From Methylomonas paludis (lineage in GTDB: Bacteria > Pseudomonadota > Gammaproteobacteria > Methylococcales > Methylomonadaceae), in assembly GCF_018734325.1 (NCBI RefSeq), contig NZ_CP073754.1, positions 2,976,001 through 3,040,000 on the forward strand: DNA of 64,000 nucleotides, in the 5' to 3' direction. Numbering within the stretch: position 1 is the stretch's first letter; the number at the start of each line of letters is the position of its first letter. This document shows positions 1 through 9,468 of the stretch, piece after piece. The position numbers were made by a program, and so were the translations under genes. The notes beneath the pieces are model-generated. The model was not told the DNA's origin. It was given only the letters and a program-made list of their open reading frames with translations, and did not search any database.

Positions 1-726
1 GAACGCCATATCAGCCTGTTTGACGCCTGCTCCGAGCTGGGCTTGCAACAAAGGCTGGCCGAAAAACCAGTACAGCGCCTGGGTAAATTTTGTGACTGGT
101 TACTGCAAACTTCAGCAAAATTGACGGAGGGTGATGTGTTTAATATCACTAGCCAGCTGATTGAAGACATCAATTATGCAGATTGGCTGCACGAAAACAG
201 CAAGACAGCTGCAGCTGCTGAACGTAAGCTGAAAAATGTTTTTGAATTACTGGAATGGCTACAGCGTATCGCTGGCAATGAACAGGGTGAAGAAAAATCT
301 TTGGCTGATGTTATTGCCAAAGTAATGCTGTTGGATATTCTGGATCGCAATCAGGAACAGGAGGCTGGTGATCAGGTTAGCCTGATGACTTTACATGCGG
401 CCAAGGGCCTGGAGTTTCCACATGTATTCATGATAGGTATGGAAGAAAATCTGTTACCGCACCAAAACAGTATCGAAACTGATAATATTGAAGAAGAACG
501 GCGGCTGGCTTATGTAGGTATCACCCGTGCGCAAAAAACCCTGACTTTTAGTTATTGCACCCACCGCAAGCGTTATGGGGAATTAACCGAATGCGAGCCT
601 AGCCGGTTTTTGAACGAACTACCAAGCGATGATTTGGAATGGTTAAATAAAAAGCAGCTGCCTGCAGAAGAAATCAAGTTGCGCGGTAAGCAGAGTCTGG
701 CCCAATTAAAATCCATGCTGGCTTGA
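1..726 (+). CDS. rep: ATP-dependent DNA helicase Rep, C-terminal part (5' end outside window)
   Basis: The frame is open from base 1, so only the last 241 residues are seen. Rep is a superfamily 1A 3'-5' helicase that helps replication forks past bound proteins. Motif V (LHAAKGLEF, about visible residues 131-139) and motif VI (EERRLAYVGITRAQ, about 165-178) are intact. The stretch LTECEPSRFLNELP followed by a short basic tail is typical of Rep and not of UvrD or PcrA. The next gene is 184 bp downstream and unrelated, so rep probably ends its unit here. Identification is by family resemblance and is firm. Confidence 0.95.
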   Translation, partial: ERHISLFDACSELGLQQRLAEKPVQRLGKFCDWLLQTSAKLTEGDVFNITSQLIEDINYADWLHENSKTAAAAERKLKNVFELLEWLQRIAGNEQGEEKSLADVIAKVMLLDILDRNQEQEAGDQVSLMTLHAAKGLEFPHVFMIGMEENLLPHQNSIETDNIEEERRLAYVGITRAQKTLTFSYCTHRKRYGELTECEPSRFLNELPSDDLEWLNKKQLPAEEIKLRGKQSLAQLKSMLA

Positions 727-910
727 GAGTCGGCTGCTTAATTAGCAAATTTCGTTAAAATAAACCCATGACAGAAATGGGTCTGCTTGCAATAGGCTCT
801 CGCTTTGACAAGAGACTGAGAAACTTTGGCTGCGACATTGAAAATATTGTTACAGCGCACTTCTCTGCAAGATTAACGCGAAACCAAGTCAAATTAAATA
901 AGGAAAATTC

Positions 911-2053
911 ATGCATTTTAAGCAGTCTGGTGTTAAGCCAACCGGCTATCTGGTATGGCCTGTAGCCGTGATTTGTGTGTTAGCTGCTGTTGTTAATACG
1001 CATGCCGAACCTGTTGTCAATGTTAAAGCTTCTCCCGCTCTAATCAAATTGCTGAGTATTACTGAAATAAAACCCAGTGAAATCAGCGAATCATTGTCTT
1101 TACCTGCCCGAGTCGAGCTTGATCAATTGCGGGTAGCAAGAATTGGAGCCTCAGTTACCGGACGTATTACCGAGATTAATGCTGTATTGGGGCAAGCTGT
1201 GAAAAAAGGCGAACGTTTGGCTTTATTAAACAGCACCGAACTAAGTCAGGCTCAATCGGATTATCTGAAAGCCACCTCACAAGTCAATCTCAGGCAAATT
1301 ACGGTACAACGTGCCGAGCGTTTGCTGGAAGGCGGGATTTTGGCTGAAGCCGAATTACAGGAACGTCAGGCGGTTTTGCGGGAAGCCGAGGTTGATTTAC
1401 GCGCTGCCGCTGACCGCTTGCGGGTGATGGGCATGAGTGAAGCGGATTTAAAACGGCTGGATCAGAAGCGGACCATCTTTTCTTATTCACCGGTCAGCGC
1501 CAGCATCGACGGGGTTGTGATTGAAAGCCACATCGCCTTAGGTCAGGTGGTACAACCGGCTGATGCATTGTATACGGTAGCCGATCTATCACAATTATGG
1601 CTAGTGGCTGAGGTGCCGGAGCAACAGGCGCAGTGGGCGAAACAAGGTGACGAGGCTCATGTCGAAATTCCGGCCTTACCTGGCCCTGAACTGAGCGGCA
1701 AACTGATTTACGTTGCCGATTTGGTCGACCCAGAAACGCGTACGGTATTAGTACGTATGGCTTTAGCCAATCCACAACGTCTGTTTAAACCACAGATGCT
1801 GGCGACGTTGAAAATCAATAAATCCGGCGCGCAAATTCTGTCAGTACCAAGTGAGGCGGTGATTAGAGAAAATGACAACGATTATGTTTTTGTGGAGCTA
1901 AAAGCCGGTATATTTCAATTACGTGCAGTAAAACTGGGCACTGAACAAGATGAAAATCGCCCCTTGTTAGCTGGTTTAAAACCTGGAGAGCGAATAGTGG
2001 TAAAAGGCGCTTTTCATTTGAATATTGAACGGCTGCGTAATACAGCGAACTAA
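911..2053 (+). CDS. RND efflux periplasmic adaptor subunit (CzcB/CusB-like, HlyD family)
   Basis: This is a membrane fusion protein that links an inner-membrane RND pump to an outer-membrane channel. The 380-residue protein starts with a hydrophobic segment (about residues 14-30) ending in THAEP, fitting a signal peptide. A barrel-sandwich/lipoyl half follows (ASVTGRITEINAVLGQAVKKG, split over about 75-95), then an alpha-helical hairpin (about 105-175), the second lipoyl half (SIDGVVIESHIALGQVV region) and beta-barrel and membrane-proximal domains. The ATG at 911 follows AAGGAAAA. The pump gene starts 14 bp downstream, so they form one operon. No CzcC-type outer-membrane factor is beside it. 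Metal specificity is not decidable from the sequence. Confidence 0.9.
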   Translation: MHFKQSGVKPTGYLVWPVAVICVLAAVVNTHAEPVVNVKASPALIKLLSITEIKPSEISESLSLPARVELDQLRVARIGASVTGRITEINAVLGQAVKKGERLALLNSTELSQAQSDYLKATSQVNLRQITVQRAERLLEGGILAEAELQERQAVLREAEVDLRAAADRLRVMGMSEADLKRLDQKRTIFSYSPVSASIDGVVIESHIALGQVVQPADALYTVADLSQLWLVAEVPEQQAQWAKQGDEAHVEIPALPGPELSGKLIYVADLVDPETRTVLVRMALANPQRLFKPQMLATLKINKSGAQILSVPSEAVIRENDNDYVFVELKAGIFQLRAVKLGTEQDENRPLLAGLKPGERIVVKGAFHLNIERLRNTAN

Positions 2054-2067
2054 TTCTAGGATAAGCA

Positions 2068-5000
2068 ATGATTAACAGCTTTATCGAAGCCGCGTTAAAA
2101 CAAAGGATACTGGTATCGGTACTGGCGATCATGGCCATAGTGATGGGAATCCGCGCAGTAAAACATTTATCCGTTGATGCCTTTCCAGATGTCACCAATA
2201 TTCAGGTGCAGATTGCCACTGAAGTATTGAGCCGTTCTCCAGATGAGGTCGAACGTTTGGTAACAATACCGCTGGAAACCGCCATGGCTGGTCTGCCCGG
2301 TTTGGAAGAAATGCGTTCTCTGAACAAAAATGGCTTATCACTGATTACTCTTGTGTTTGCCGATGCCACCGATGTGTATTTTGCCAGGCAACTAGTAATG
2401 GAGCGGTTGATTGAAGTTAGTCGACAAATGCCTGCGGGTGTATCGCCATTACTAGGACCGGTGTCTACCGGACTGGGCGAAGTTTATCAATACACTCTGG
2501 ATCGAGAAGACGATGGTGAGCAGGCTTTAAGTCGGGAAGACTTGCAACTGCGCCGGGAAATTCAGGACTGGGTAGTACGGCCATTATTGCGCGGTATTCC
2601 CGGTGTAGCTGAAATCAATTCCCAGGGCGGTTACGTCAAGCAATATCAAGTCCTGGTTAACCCCGACCGACTGCATCATTATAGAATAAGTTTGAATGAT
2701 GTCTTTGATGCCGTCGCCCGAAATAATGCCAATAGCGGTGGCGGTTCTTTGGCCCATTATGCCGAACAATATTTGATTCGCGGGGTTGGTTTAATCAATG
2801 GCGTCGATGATATAGGCAATATTGTTTTGAAAGAAGAAAACAGTGTACCTGTGCATATGCATGATATTGCTGAGATCAGTATAGGCCATGAAGTGCGTAC
2901 CGGTGTGGTGATTAAAAACGGTTATACCGAATCGGTAGGCGGGATTGTGCTAATGCTGCGCGGCGGTAATGCCAAGGAAGTAGTGAGTCGTATTAAAGCC
3001 AAAGTTGAAGAAATCAATCAAAAAGGCATGCTGCCGGGCGGCCTAAAAATTGTTTCATATTATGACCGTAGTGATCTGGTGGACACCGCACTATATACCG
3101 TTACCAAGGTGTTGCTGGAGGGCATTACGCTGGTAGTGATTGTGCTGTTTCTGTTTCTGGGCGATGTGCGTTCCAGTCTAATAGTAGTATGTACACTGAT
3201 TGTCACGCCTTTGTTAACCTTTATTATCATGAATCGACTTGGGTTATCTGCTAACTTGATGTCTCTGGGCGGCTTGGCTATTGCCATTGGTTTGATGGTG
3301 GATGGCTCGGTTGTGGTGGTGGAAAACTCATTTCGACTTTTATCTGAGTGTAAAGGACGTAGTTCCAGCAGGTTACGAGTAGTCCAGGCCGCCGCTCAGG
3401 AAGTGGCCACCCCAGTATTGTTTGGGGTGGGTATTATTATTCTGGTCTTTGTGCCCTTAATGACGTTACAGGGCATGGAAGGCAAAATGTTTGCCCCTCT
3501 AGCTAATACCATCGCCATAGCATTACTGATTTCGTTATTGATTTCCTTAAGTCTATCGCCAGTACTCTGCACTTTCTTCCTGGAAGGCCATGAAGATGAG
3601 CACGATACTTTCATTATTGCCAAGATGAAACATGGCTATCTGTATTTATTGGACTGGGCATTGGCGAATGGCGGCAAAGTGGTAATAGGAGCGCTGACGA
3701 TTTTTGCTTTGACATTAGCCTTATTGCCGTTTCTAGGTACATCTTTTATTCCGGTGATGAAGGAAGGTTCTATCGTACCCGGTATTACTCGAGCACCCAA
3801 TATTTCTCTGGAAGAAGCCAATAAAATTGAAATGCAGGCCATGCAACTGATTATGCAGACACCTGGCGTGCAAATGGTGGTTAGCAATGTTGGCCGTGGG
3901 GAAAGCCCTGCCGATCCGCAAGGCCAGAATGACTCATCTCCTATCGTCACGCTTAAACCACATAAAGACTGGCCGAAAGATTGGACTCAGGATGACATCG
4001 CCGATGCTATTTCGGCAAAACTGACGGAAAATTTGCCTGGCGTACAAGTGGTTATGTCACAACCGATCTCAGCAAAAGTAGATGAAATGGTCACCGGGGT
4101 TCGTTCGGATGTGGCAGTTAAAGTATTTGGAGACGATCTGGCGCAATTAAAACAGATTGCCGAGACGATTGCGGCAGTGGCTGCCGAAGTGAATGGTGCT
4201 CGTGATATCCGTGTTGAACGCTTGACTGGTCAACAATATCTGAATATCAACATAGACCGCCAGGCAATTGCCAGGCACGGTTTAAATGCCGCAGACATTC
4301 ATGATGTGATTGAAACCGCAATTGCCGGCAAAGTGGCTACTGAGATTTATCAGGGTGAGCGGCGTTTTTCTGCGGCAGTGCGGTTGCCGGTGGGTTTCCG
4401 TGACAACATCGCGGCCATAGAGAGCTTAATGCTGACTTCCCCGCATGGTGCCAGGGTACCTTTAGGCGATGTCACCAAAATTACCTTGAATGATGGCCCG
4501 GCACAAATCAGTCGGGAAATGGGCAAACGCCGGATAGTCACCGGTGTAAATGTCAGAGGCAGGGATTTGGGCAGTTTTGTCAAAGAATTACAGCAAGCTA
4601 TCGCTGCCAAGGTTAGTTTACCGGAAGGTTATTATTTGCAATGGGGTGGCCAGTTTCAAAATATGGAACGTGCCATGGAACATTTACAGTTAATCATCCC
4701 GATCACTATTACTGCCATTTTTTTCCTGTTATTCATGCTGTTCAAATCCTTGAGTTTTGCAGCCTTGATTATTCTGGTCCTGCCGTTTGCTTCGATTGGC
4801 GGGGTGATTACCCTATTTCTGAGCGGTGAATATCTTTCGGTGCCTGCCTCAGTGGGCTTTATTGCCTTATGGGGGGTAGCGGTATTGAATGGTGTGGTGC
4901 TAATTTCCTACATTCGCAGCATCCAGGATAATGGTTTGCCGCAGATGCAGGCCATCAGGCAGGGCTGTGAACAGCGTTTCCGACCAGTAATGATGACGGC

Positions 5001-5172
5001 AACTGTTGCTTTACTGGGTCTGGTGCCGTTTCTGTTCTCAACTGAGCCAGGCTCTGAAGTGCAAAAGCCATTGGCTATTGTAGTGATCGGCGGTTTAATC
5101 AGTTCGACGCTGTTAACTCTGGTGGTATTACCGGTGCTCTATGCCTGGTTAGGTAATATCCGGCGCACCTAG
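2068..5172 (+). CDS. RND efflux transporter permease, heavy-metal (HME/CzcA-like) type
   Basis: This is the inner-membrane proton-driven pump of the tripartite efflux system. It has 1034 residues, a usual CzcA/CusA length. The N-terminal TM helix is followed by the HME-typical SVDAFPDVTNIQVQI block. A central TM bundle (about residues 340-500) carries IAIGLMVDGSVVVVENSF, equivalent to the TM4 signature of HME pumps. The leading Asp of the CzcA DFG motif is replaced here by AIG, as in some CusA-like proteins. A second bundle lies at about 860-1030 and two large periplasmic loops separate the halves. It is co-transcribed with the adaptor just upstream. Likely substrates are divalent or monovalent metal ions, by family only. 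Confidence 0.9.
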   Translation: MINSFIEAALKQRILVSVLAIMAIVMGIRAVKHLSVDAFPDVTNIQVQIATEVLSRSPDEVERLVTIPLETAMAGLPGLEEMRSLNKNGLSLITLVFADATDVYFARQLVMERLIEVSRQMPAGVSPLLGPVSTGLGEVYQYTLDREDDGEQALSREDLQLRREIQDWVVRPLLRGIPGVAEINSQGGYVKQYQVLVNPDRLHHYRISLNDVFDAVARNNANSGGGSLAHYAEQYLIRGVGLINGVDDIGNIVLKEENSVPVHMHDIAEISIGHEVRTGVVIKNGYTESVGGIVLMLRGGNAKEVVSRIKAKVEEINQKGMLPGGLKIVSYYDRSDLVDTALYTVTKVLLEGITLVVIVLFLFLGDVRSSLIVVCTLIVTPLLTFIIMNRLGLSANLMSLGGLAIAIGLMVDGSVVVVENSFRLLSECKGRSSSRLRVVQAAAQEVATPVLFGVGIIILVFVPLMTLQGMEGKMFAPLANTIAIALLISLLISLSLSPVLCTFFLEGHEDEHDTFIIAKMKHGYLYLLDWALANGGKVVIGALTIFALTLALLPFLGTSFIPVMKEGSIVPGITRAPNISLEEANKIEMQAMQLIMQTPGVQMVVSNVGRGESPADPQGQNDSSPIVTLKPHKDWPKDWTQDDIADAISAKLTENLPGVQVVMSQPISAKVDEMVTGVRSDVAVKVFGDDLAQLKQIAETIAAVAAEVNGARDIRVERLTGQQYLNINIDRQAIARHGLNAADIHDVIETAIAGKVATEIYQGERRFSAAVRLPVGFRDNIAAIESLMLTSPHGARVPLGDVTKITLNDGPAQISREMGKRRIVTGVNVRGRDLGSFVKELQQAIAAKVSLPEGYYLQWGGQFQNMERAMEHLQLIIPITITAIFFLLFMLFKSLSFAALIILVLPFASIGGVITLFLSGEYLSVPASVGFIALWGVAVLNGVVLISYIRSIQDNGLPQMQAIRQGCEQRFRPVMMTATVALLGLVPFLFSTEPGSEVQKPLAIVVIGGLISSTLLTLVVLPVLYAWLGNIRRT

Positions 5173-5180
5173 AACTCAGC

Positions 5181-5211
5181 CTGCTGGAGTGCGGTAGTCC
5201 GACCCCAGCAG
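5181..5211. other. Stem-loop between converging czcA-like and degQ-like genes
   Basis: CTGCTGG (5181-5187) and CCAGCAG (5205-5211) form a 7-bp perfect stem with a 17-base loop in the 47-bp gap between two converging genes. There is no T-tract on either side, so it is at best a weak or Rho-assisted terminator. Confidence 0.35.
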
Positions 5212-5219
5212 TATATCGA

Positions 5220-6569
5220 CTATTTTAAAACCACAAAAAAGCCTTCACCACCACGTTGCAAATTCACCAGCAAAGGCGAGCGCGGGTTGGCAACCTGTTT
5301 AAATTCATCCAGATTTCTGACTCGATAGCGGTTGGCCGAAACCACAATATCACCTGGACGTAAACCGGTCTGCCAGGCATTTGATTTAGGCTCGATTTTT
5401 TCGATCAATACGCCTTCAACCTGATCTTTGGTGGTGGGCGCTAATACTGCACCACTTAAAGTAGGGTGAATTTTTTCACCGGCGACTTCCGGTCGTTTGG
5501 GTTTGCCTATGGTAGCTTGCAGGCTTTTATGTTCTTCACCCCGCAAAATATCCAGGGTTGCTGTATCACCAATTTGTAACATGCCGATCGCAGTGCGGAT
5601 TTGACTGCTGCCACTTTTAATTTCTTCGCCATTGATCGCCTGAATAATATCACCAGGCTCCAGGCCGGCTTTTTCAGCAGGTGAACCGGACTCCACTCGA
5701 CTGACTACCGCACCATGCTGGCTTTTCAACGCGAAAGCCTTGATAAGTTCTGGTGTTAAATCCTGAGTGGTGATACCCAGCAACCCGCGCCGAACCTCGC
5801 CGTGTTGCACTAGGGACTCCATCAAGCGTAGCGCCATATTCGAGGGAATCGCGAAACCAATTCCGACATTACCACCACTGGGTGCAAGTATGGCAGTATT
5901 CATCCCGACAAATTCGCCGCGTAAATTCACTAAAGCACCACCGGAATTACCTGGATTAATTGAAGCATCAGTCTGAATAAAATCTTCATAACCTTCTATA
6001 CCTAAACCGGAGCGTCCCAATGCACTAACAATGCCGGAAGTAACCGTCTGACCCAGCCCGAAGGGATTACCGATGGCCACCACAAAATCACCGACTTTTA
6101 ACTGGCTGGAATCAGCCACTTTTAAAGCAGTCAAGTTATCTGCGGGTATCTGTATCACCGCCACATCAGCTTCCGGGTCGGTGCCCAGTAATTTGGCATT
6201 TAATTGGCGGCCATCGCTGAGGGTTACGGTAATTTTGTCCGCTTTGTCAATTACATGGTTATTGGTTAAAACATATCCTTCATCCTTATTGATGATAACC
6301 CCAGAGCCCAGACTGTTTTTTTGTTGCTGGCGCTGGTTATTGGGTACATTAAAAAAACGCCGGAAAACCGGGTCATTCATCAATGGATTTTCCTGCATCC
6401 TCACATTAGTTGATGTTGAGATGTTTACCACAGCAGGTGTGCTGGTTTCCAGCATGGGGGCTAATGAAGGTAGTGGAGTCCCATCAGCTTGTAATGGCAA
6501 GGTAGCCTCAGCGGAAACAGCGCTAAGAGAAAGCAAAAAAATCAGCAGTAATTGGTTTTTTTTAGCCAT
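5220..6569 (-). CDS. degQ: Periplasmic serine endoprotease, DegP/DegQ (HtrA) family
   Basis: This protease and chaperone degrades misfolded envelope proteins. The start at 6569 is chosen because AGGAAG lies 7 bases upstream and the product then begins with a clear signal peptide (MAKKNQLLLIFLLSLSAVSA). The reading frame is open to 6602, but that extension spoils the signal. The catalytic triad is visible: His105 (TNNHVID), Asp135 (DPEADVAVI) and Ser209 (NPGNSGGAL). Two PDZ domains follow (about residues 265-350 and 370-449); the first shows GAVVSRVESGSPAEKAGLEPGD. The length of 449 matches DegQ/MucD better than DegP. It is a single gene, convergent with the efflux operon. Confidence 0.92.
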   Translation of the reverse strand: MAKKNQLLLIFLLSLSAVSAEATLPLQADGTPLPSLAPMLETSTPAVVNISTSTNVRMQENPLMNDPVFRRFFNVPNNQRQQQKNSLGSGVIINKDEGYVLTNNHVIDKADKITVTLSDGRQLNAKLLGTDPEADVAVIQIPADNLTALKVADSSQLKVGDFVVAIGNPFGLGQTVTSGIVSALGRSGLGIEGYEDFIQTDASINPGNSGGALVNLRGEFVGMNTAILAPSGGNVGIGFAIPSNMALRLMESLVQHGEVRRGLLGITTQDLTPELIKAFALKSQHGAVVSRVESGSPAEKAGLEPGDIIQAINGEEIKSGSSQIRTAIGMLQIGDTATLDILRGEEHKSLQATIGKPKRPEVAGEKIHPTLSGAVLAPTTKDQVEGVLIEKIEPKSNAWQTGLRPGDIVVSANRYRVRNLDEFKQVANPRSPLLVNLQRGGEGFFVVLK

Positions 6570-6602
6570 TGTTATCTTCCTACAATGTAAATACCGGCGC
6601 AA

Positions 6603-6952
6603 CCGGGGTTAAATTATTCCTAAGATATTAATGCACAGACAACTTGATTAGACGCAATTTGAGCGGAAAAGTTCTTGATTGCCTGAATTCATGACAAGCC
6701 AAAACTAGTTAAATCGATTGATTTGTTCCAACATCAAATTTACTGTCGGCTGGTTTTATGAAAATTGCCCGATCATAATCTGCCAGCCATACTTTGGGTA
6801 TGGGCAGCTATAAAGCAATTCAAGGGGGGATAGGAGTTTTTTGAAAAGATATACCCTGATGACAGGATGGCCCAACATGCCCGACTAAAGCGGCAACACA
6901 AGGTCAAGCCACAACGCCAGCCGAGTGACACCCGGCCAGCATACAGGCCCAA
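6603..6952. other. Intergenic region without a recognisable gene; one stem-loop
   Basis: There are 350 bases between degQ and rpmG with no convincing coding frame. A stem-loop at 6780-6807 pairs CTGC with GCAG and CCATAC with GTATGG around a short loop. It is not followed by a T-run on either strand, so a terminator role for rpmG is only possible, not shown. Confidence 0.4.
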
Positions 6953-7108
6953 TTATTTAATTTTGGCTTCTTTATAAATCACATGTCTGCGAACAACGGG
7001 ATCAAATTTTTTGATCTCCATTTTTTCAGGCATAGTTTTTTTGTTTTTGGTGGTGGTGTAAAAATGGCCAGTGCCTTCACTTGAAACCAGTTTGATTTTA
7101 TCACGCAT
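6953..7108 (-). CDS. rpmG: 50S ribosomal protein L33
   Basis: This 51-residue basic protein begins [20 protein letters not shown] and ends VIYKEAKIK, the standard proteobacterial L33 without the zinc-binding cysteines. The start at 7108 follows AGAGGA at good spacing. It lies 11 bp downstream of rpmB on the same strand, the conserved rpmB-rpmG order, so the two are surely co-transcribed. The cysteine-free form means it is not a zinc-regulated C+ paralogue. Confidence 0.97.
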   Translation of the reverse strand: MRDKIKLVSSEGTGHFYTTTKNKKTMPEKMEIKKFDPVVRRHVIYKEAKIK

Positions 7109-7119
7109 GTTTAGTCCTC

Positions 7120-7356
7120 TTAAATTTGGTCGCCACGGGTGCGGATTTCGACCAATACAGCATCAATGCCTTTTTTGTCGATAATGCGCATGCCTTTGGA
7201 TGATACTCTTAACCGAACCCACCGATTTTCGCTCTCCACCCAAAATCTGTGGTGATGCAGATTAGGCGTAAAACGGCGTTTGGTTTTGTTTTGCGCGTGC
7301 GATACATTGTTCCCGGAAATGGGACGTTTACCTGTTACTTGACATACTCTGGACAT
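7120..7356 (-). CDS. rpmB: 50S ribosomal protein L28
   Basis: This 78-residue protein opens with [20 protein letters not shown] and continues with [16 protein letters not shown], diagnostic of L28. The CxxC motifs of some L28 proteins are absent. It is first in the rpmB-rpmG pair. A GAGG ribosome binding site precedes the ATG, and a sigma70-like promoter lies about 41 bp upstream. Confidence 0.97.
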   Translation of the reverse strand: MSRVCQVTGKRPISGNNVSHAQNKTKRRFTPNLHHHRFWVESENRWVRLRVSSKGMRIIDKKGIDAVLVEIRTRGDQI

Positions 7357-7396
7357 GACTACCTCAGTGAGAGCTTTTATTTTAAATTAGCCAGAC

Positions 7397-7425
7397 TTTA
7401 TACCAAAAAAACTTTTTCAGGTAAA
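7397..7425 (-). promoter_or_regulatory. Candidate sigma70 promoter for rpmB-rpmG
   Basis: Read on the minus strand, TTTACC (7420-7425) and TATAAA (7397-7402) are separated by exactly 17 bases, upstream of rpmB in an AT-rich region. Found by eye; transcription is not shown. Confidence 0.45.
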
Positions 7426-7630
7426 CAGACCTAATGAAAAATAAATTTGATAGAATTTGACAGTACCTTGCAACAAGCCTGAACAATCCCTATTGATATC
7501 AATTAACTGCTTTTGTGAGGAACCGGCCCGAAACGCCTATGTTCAAGTTATAGCATACTATTGACTACAAGATGTTTTTATCCTCCGGCACTTGCCGATA
7601 TATCAAACTTTAATATTTATCAGGATTGCA

Positions 7631-8581
7631 ATGACCGTTAAACTTGGCATGATCATGGATCCTATCAGCCGGATCAACATCAAAAAAGATACCAGCTTCG
7701 CTATGCTGCTGGAAGCACAGGCACGCGGCTGGACCCTGTATTATATGGAGTTGGCTGATTTATCCCTGATCAATGGCGAAGCTCGTGCCTTCACTCGCAC
7801 CCTTAAAGTACAGCGTAACGAGCATGACTGGTATAGCTTTGTAGAGGAGCAAGACCTCAAACTGGCTGAACTCGATGTAATTTTGATGCGCAAGGATCCC
7901 CCTTTTGATCAGGAATATATTTACGCCACTTACATTCTTGAACAAGCTGAACGTCAAGGCGCTTACGTTGTCAATAAACCGCAATCGTTACGCGATGCCA
8001 ACGAAAAAATGTTTACTGCATGGTTTCCGCAATGTTGTACCGATACGCTGGTGGCCCGCGATCCCCAAAAAATCCGCAGATTCTTGCAAATACATAAGGA
8101 AATTATCCTAAAACCCCTGGACGGCATGGGTGGCGCTTCGATATTTTATGTGCGAGAAAACGATCCAAACCTGAGTGTGATTCTGGAAACCATGACGGAA
8201 CATAAGCAACGCTTCATTATGGCGCAAAAATATCTACCGAAAATCAGCGATGGTGACAAACGGATATTAATGGTAAATGGAAAACCGATACCCTATTGCC
8301 TGGCACGTATTCCGGCCGGCGGTGAAAGTCGCGGCAATCTAGCTGCCGGCGGCCGTGGTGAAGGCCGCGAATTAAGTGCCCGTGATCGCTGGATTGCTGA
8401 ACAGGTAGGACCGGTATTACGCGAAAAAGGCTTGGTGTTTGTAGGCATAGACGTGATAGGCGATTATCTGACCGAAATTAATGTCACCAGCCCTACCTGT
8501 GTTCAGGAATTGGATAAACTTTTCGATCTCAATATCAGCGCTCAATTAATGGATCATATTCAAGCCCACTTATCAGCATGA
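7631..8581 (+). CDS. gshB: Glutathione synthetase
   Basis: This ATP-grasp enzyme joins gamma-glutamylcysteine and glycine in the second step of glutathione synthesis. From the ATG at 7631 (AGGA seven bases upstream) it is 316 residues, the E. coli GshB length. It follows that protein throughout: LGMIMDPISRINIKKD at the start, LMRKDPPFD, KPLDGMGGASIF of the ATP-grasp core, and LAAGGRGE plus EINVTSPTC near the end. The frame stays open upstream to 7592 without a better start. It overlaps tonB by 4 bp (ATGA) and heads the gshB-tonB-yqgE-ruvX-pyrR run, as in Pseudomonas. Confidence 0.96.
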   Translation: MTVKLGMIMDPISRINIKKDTSFAMLLEAQARGWTLYYMELADLSLINGEARAFTRTLKVQRNEHDWYSFVEEQDLKLAELDVILMRKDPPFDQEYIYATYILEQAERQGAYVVNKPQSLRDANEKMFTAWFPQCCTDTLVARDPQKIRRFLQIHKEIILKPLDGMGGASIFYVRENDPNLSVILETMTEHKQRFIMAQKYLPKISDGDKRILMVNGKPIPYCLARIPAGGESRGNLAAGGRGEGRELSARDRWIAEQVGPVLREKGLVFVGIDVIGDYLTEINVTSPTCVQELDKLFDLNISAQLMDHIQAHLSA

Positions 8582-9450
8582 GCATTTCCACACCCCGGCA
8601 TTTGCATGATTTTAGCTTTTCCAGTTCTAGCGCTCTGTTGCCGGCGGTGTTCATTGCTTTATTAGTACATATTTTACTCTTAGTTGGCGTGAACTTTCCG
8701 CAACTACCCAAAATTAGCCCTAGACGGACGATTGAAATCAGTTTTGCCCCGCGCAGCCAGGCAAAACCAACCCAGCAACCAGCTAAACTTATTAATGAAC
8801 AACCCGTCAGCATGCCAACAGAGCGACCTAAAGACAATTCGCCAACCCCGGCACACCCTGTTCAGCATATGACGAAGCCAGCGGTAGCCAGCCATACACT
8901 TAAACCGGAACCTCATGCCGTAAAATCCATTAGTACGCCTCCAACAAACATCCAATCTACACCACCTTTGCCACCGCCTGAAACAGTGACTGCCGAAAAA
9001 CCCAAACTGTCTGTTGACAATTTGATGCAGCAAATTGCTGATATTGGTGTTCAGGAACGCAATCGCACTATCCAGCAAAACTCGCAAACCAGCAAAATTA
9101 AATTTGTGCACACGGTCACCAAACACAAATTTCTGGCCGAACAATATGTCAAAGACTGGGAGGATAAAGTTGAGCGTACGGGCAATCTGAATTATCCTGA
9201 AGCTGCGCGCCATCAGGGGGAAACACAAATGCTGACGATGGATGTAGGCATCAATGCCGATGGCAGCATCTACAGCTTACGGATAGTCAAGTCATCCGGA
9301 AATACTGCCCTTGATGAGGCGGCGAAACGTATTGTTAGAATGAGCGCTCCATTTGCGGAACTACCTGCTGAATTACAACGCGAAGTAGATGTTTTGGTAA
9401 TGACCCGAGTCTGGAAGTTTTCAGATGAAACCGGCATGACTGCCCGCTAA
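8578..9450 (+). CDS. tonB: Energy transducer TonB
   Basis: This inner-membrane protein transmits proton motive force to outer-membrane receptors. It has 290 residues: one TM helix near residues 20-40 with a histidine (LLVHILLLVG), a long periplasmic proline-rich spacer (about 60-140), and a C-terminal TonB domain (about 200-285) containing NYPEAARHQGE and ADGSIYSLRIVKSSGN. It overlaps gshB by 4 bp. No exbB or exbD is beside it, so the motor partners must be elsewhere. A similar stand-alone tonB sits beside gshB in Pseudomonas. Confidence 0.9.
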   Translation: MSISTPRHLHDFSFSSSSALLPAVFIALLVHILLLVGVNFPQLPKISPRRTIEISFAPRSQAKPTQQPAKLINEQPVSMPTERPKDNSPTPAHPVQHMTKPAVASHTLKPEPHAVKSISTPPTNIQSTPPLPPPETVTAEKPKLSVDNLMQQIADIGVQERNRTIQQNSQTSKIKFVHTVTKHKFLAEQYVKDWEDKVERTGNLNYPEAARHQGETQMLTMDVGINADGSIYSLRIVKSSGNTALDEAAKRIVRMSAPFAELPAELQREVDVLVMTRVWKFSDETGMTAR

Positions 9451-9468
9451 AACCAACTGGTATCAACT

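Noticed and set aside
768-965. 65-codon frame before the RND adaptor gene
   Set aside because: It overlaps the adaptor's start, has no ribosome binding site and encodes nothing recognisable.
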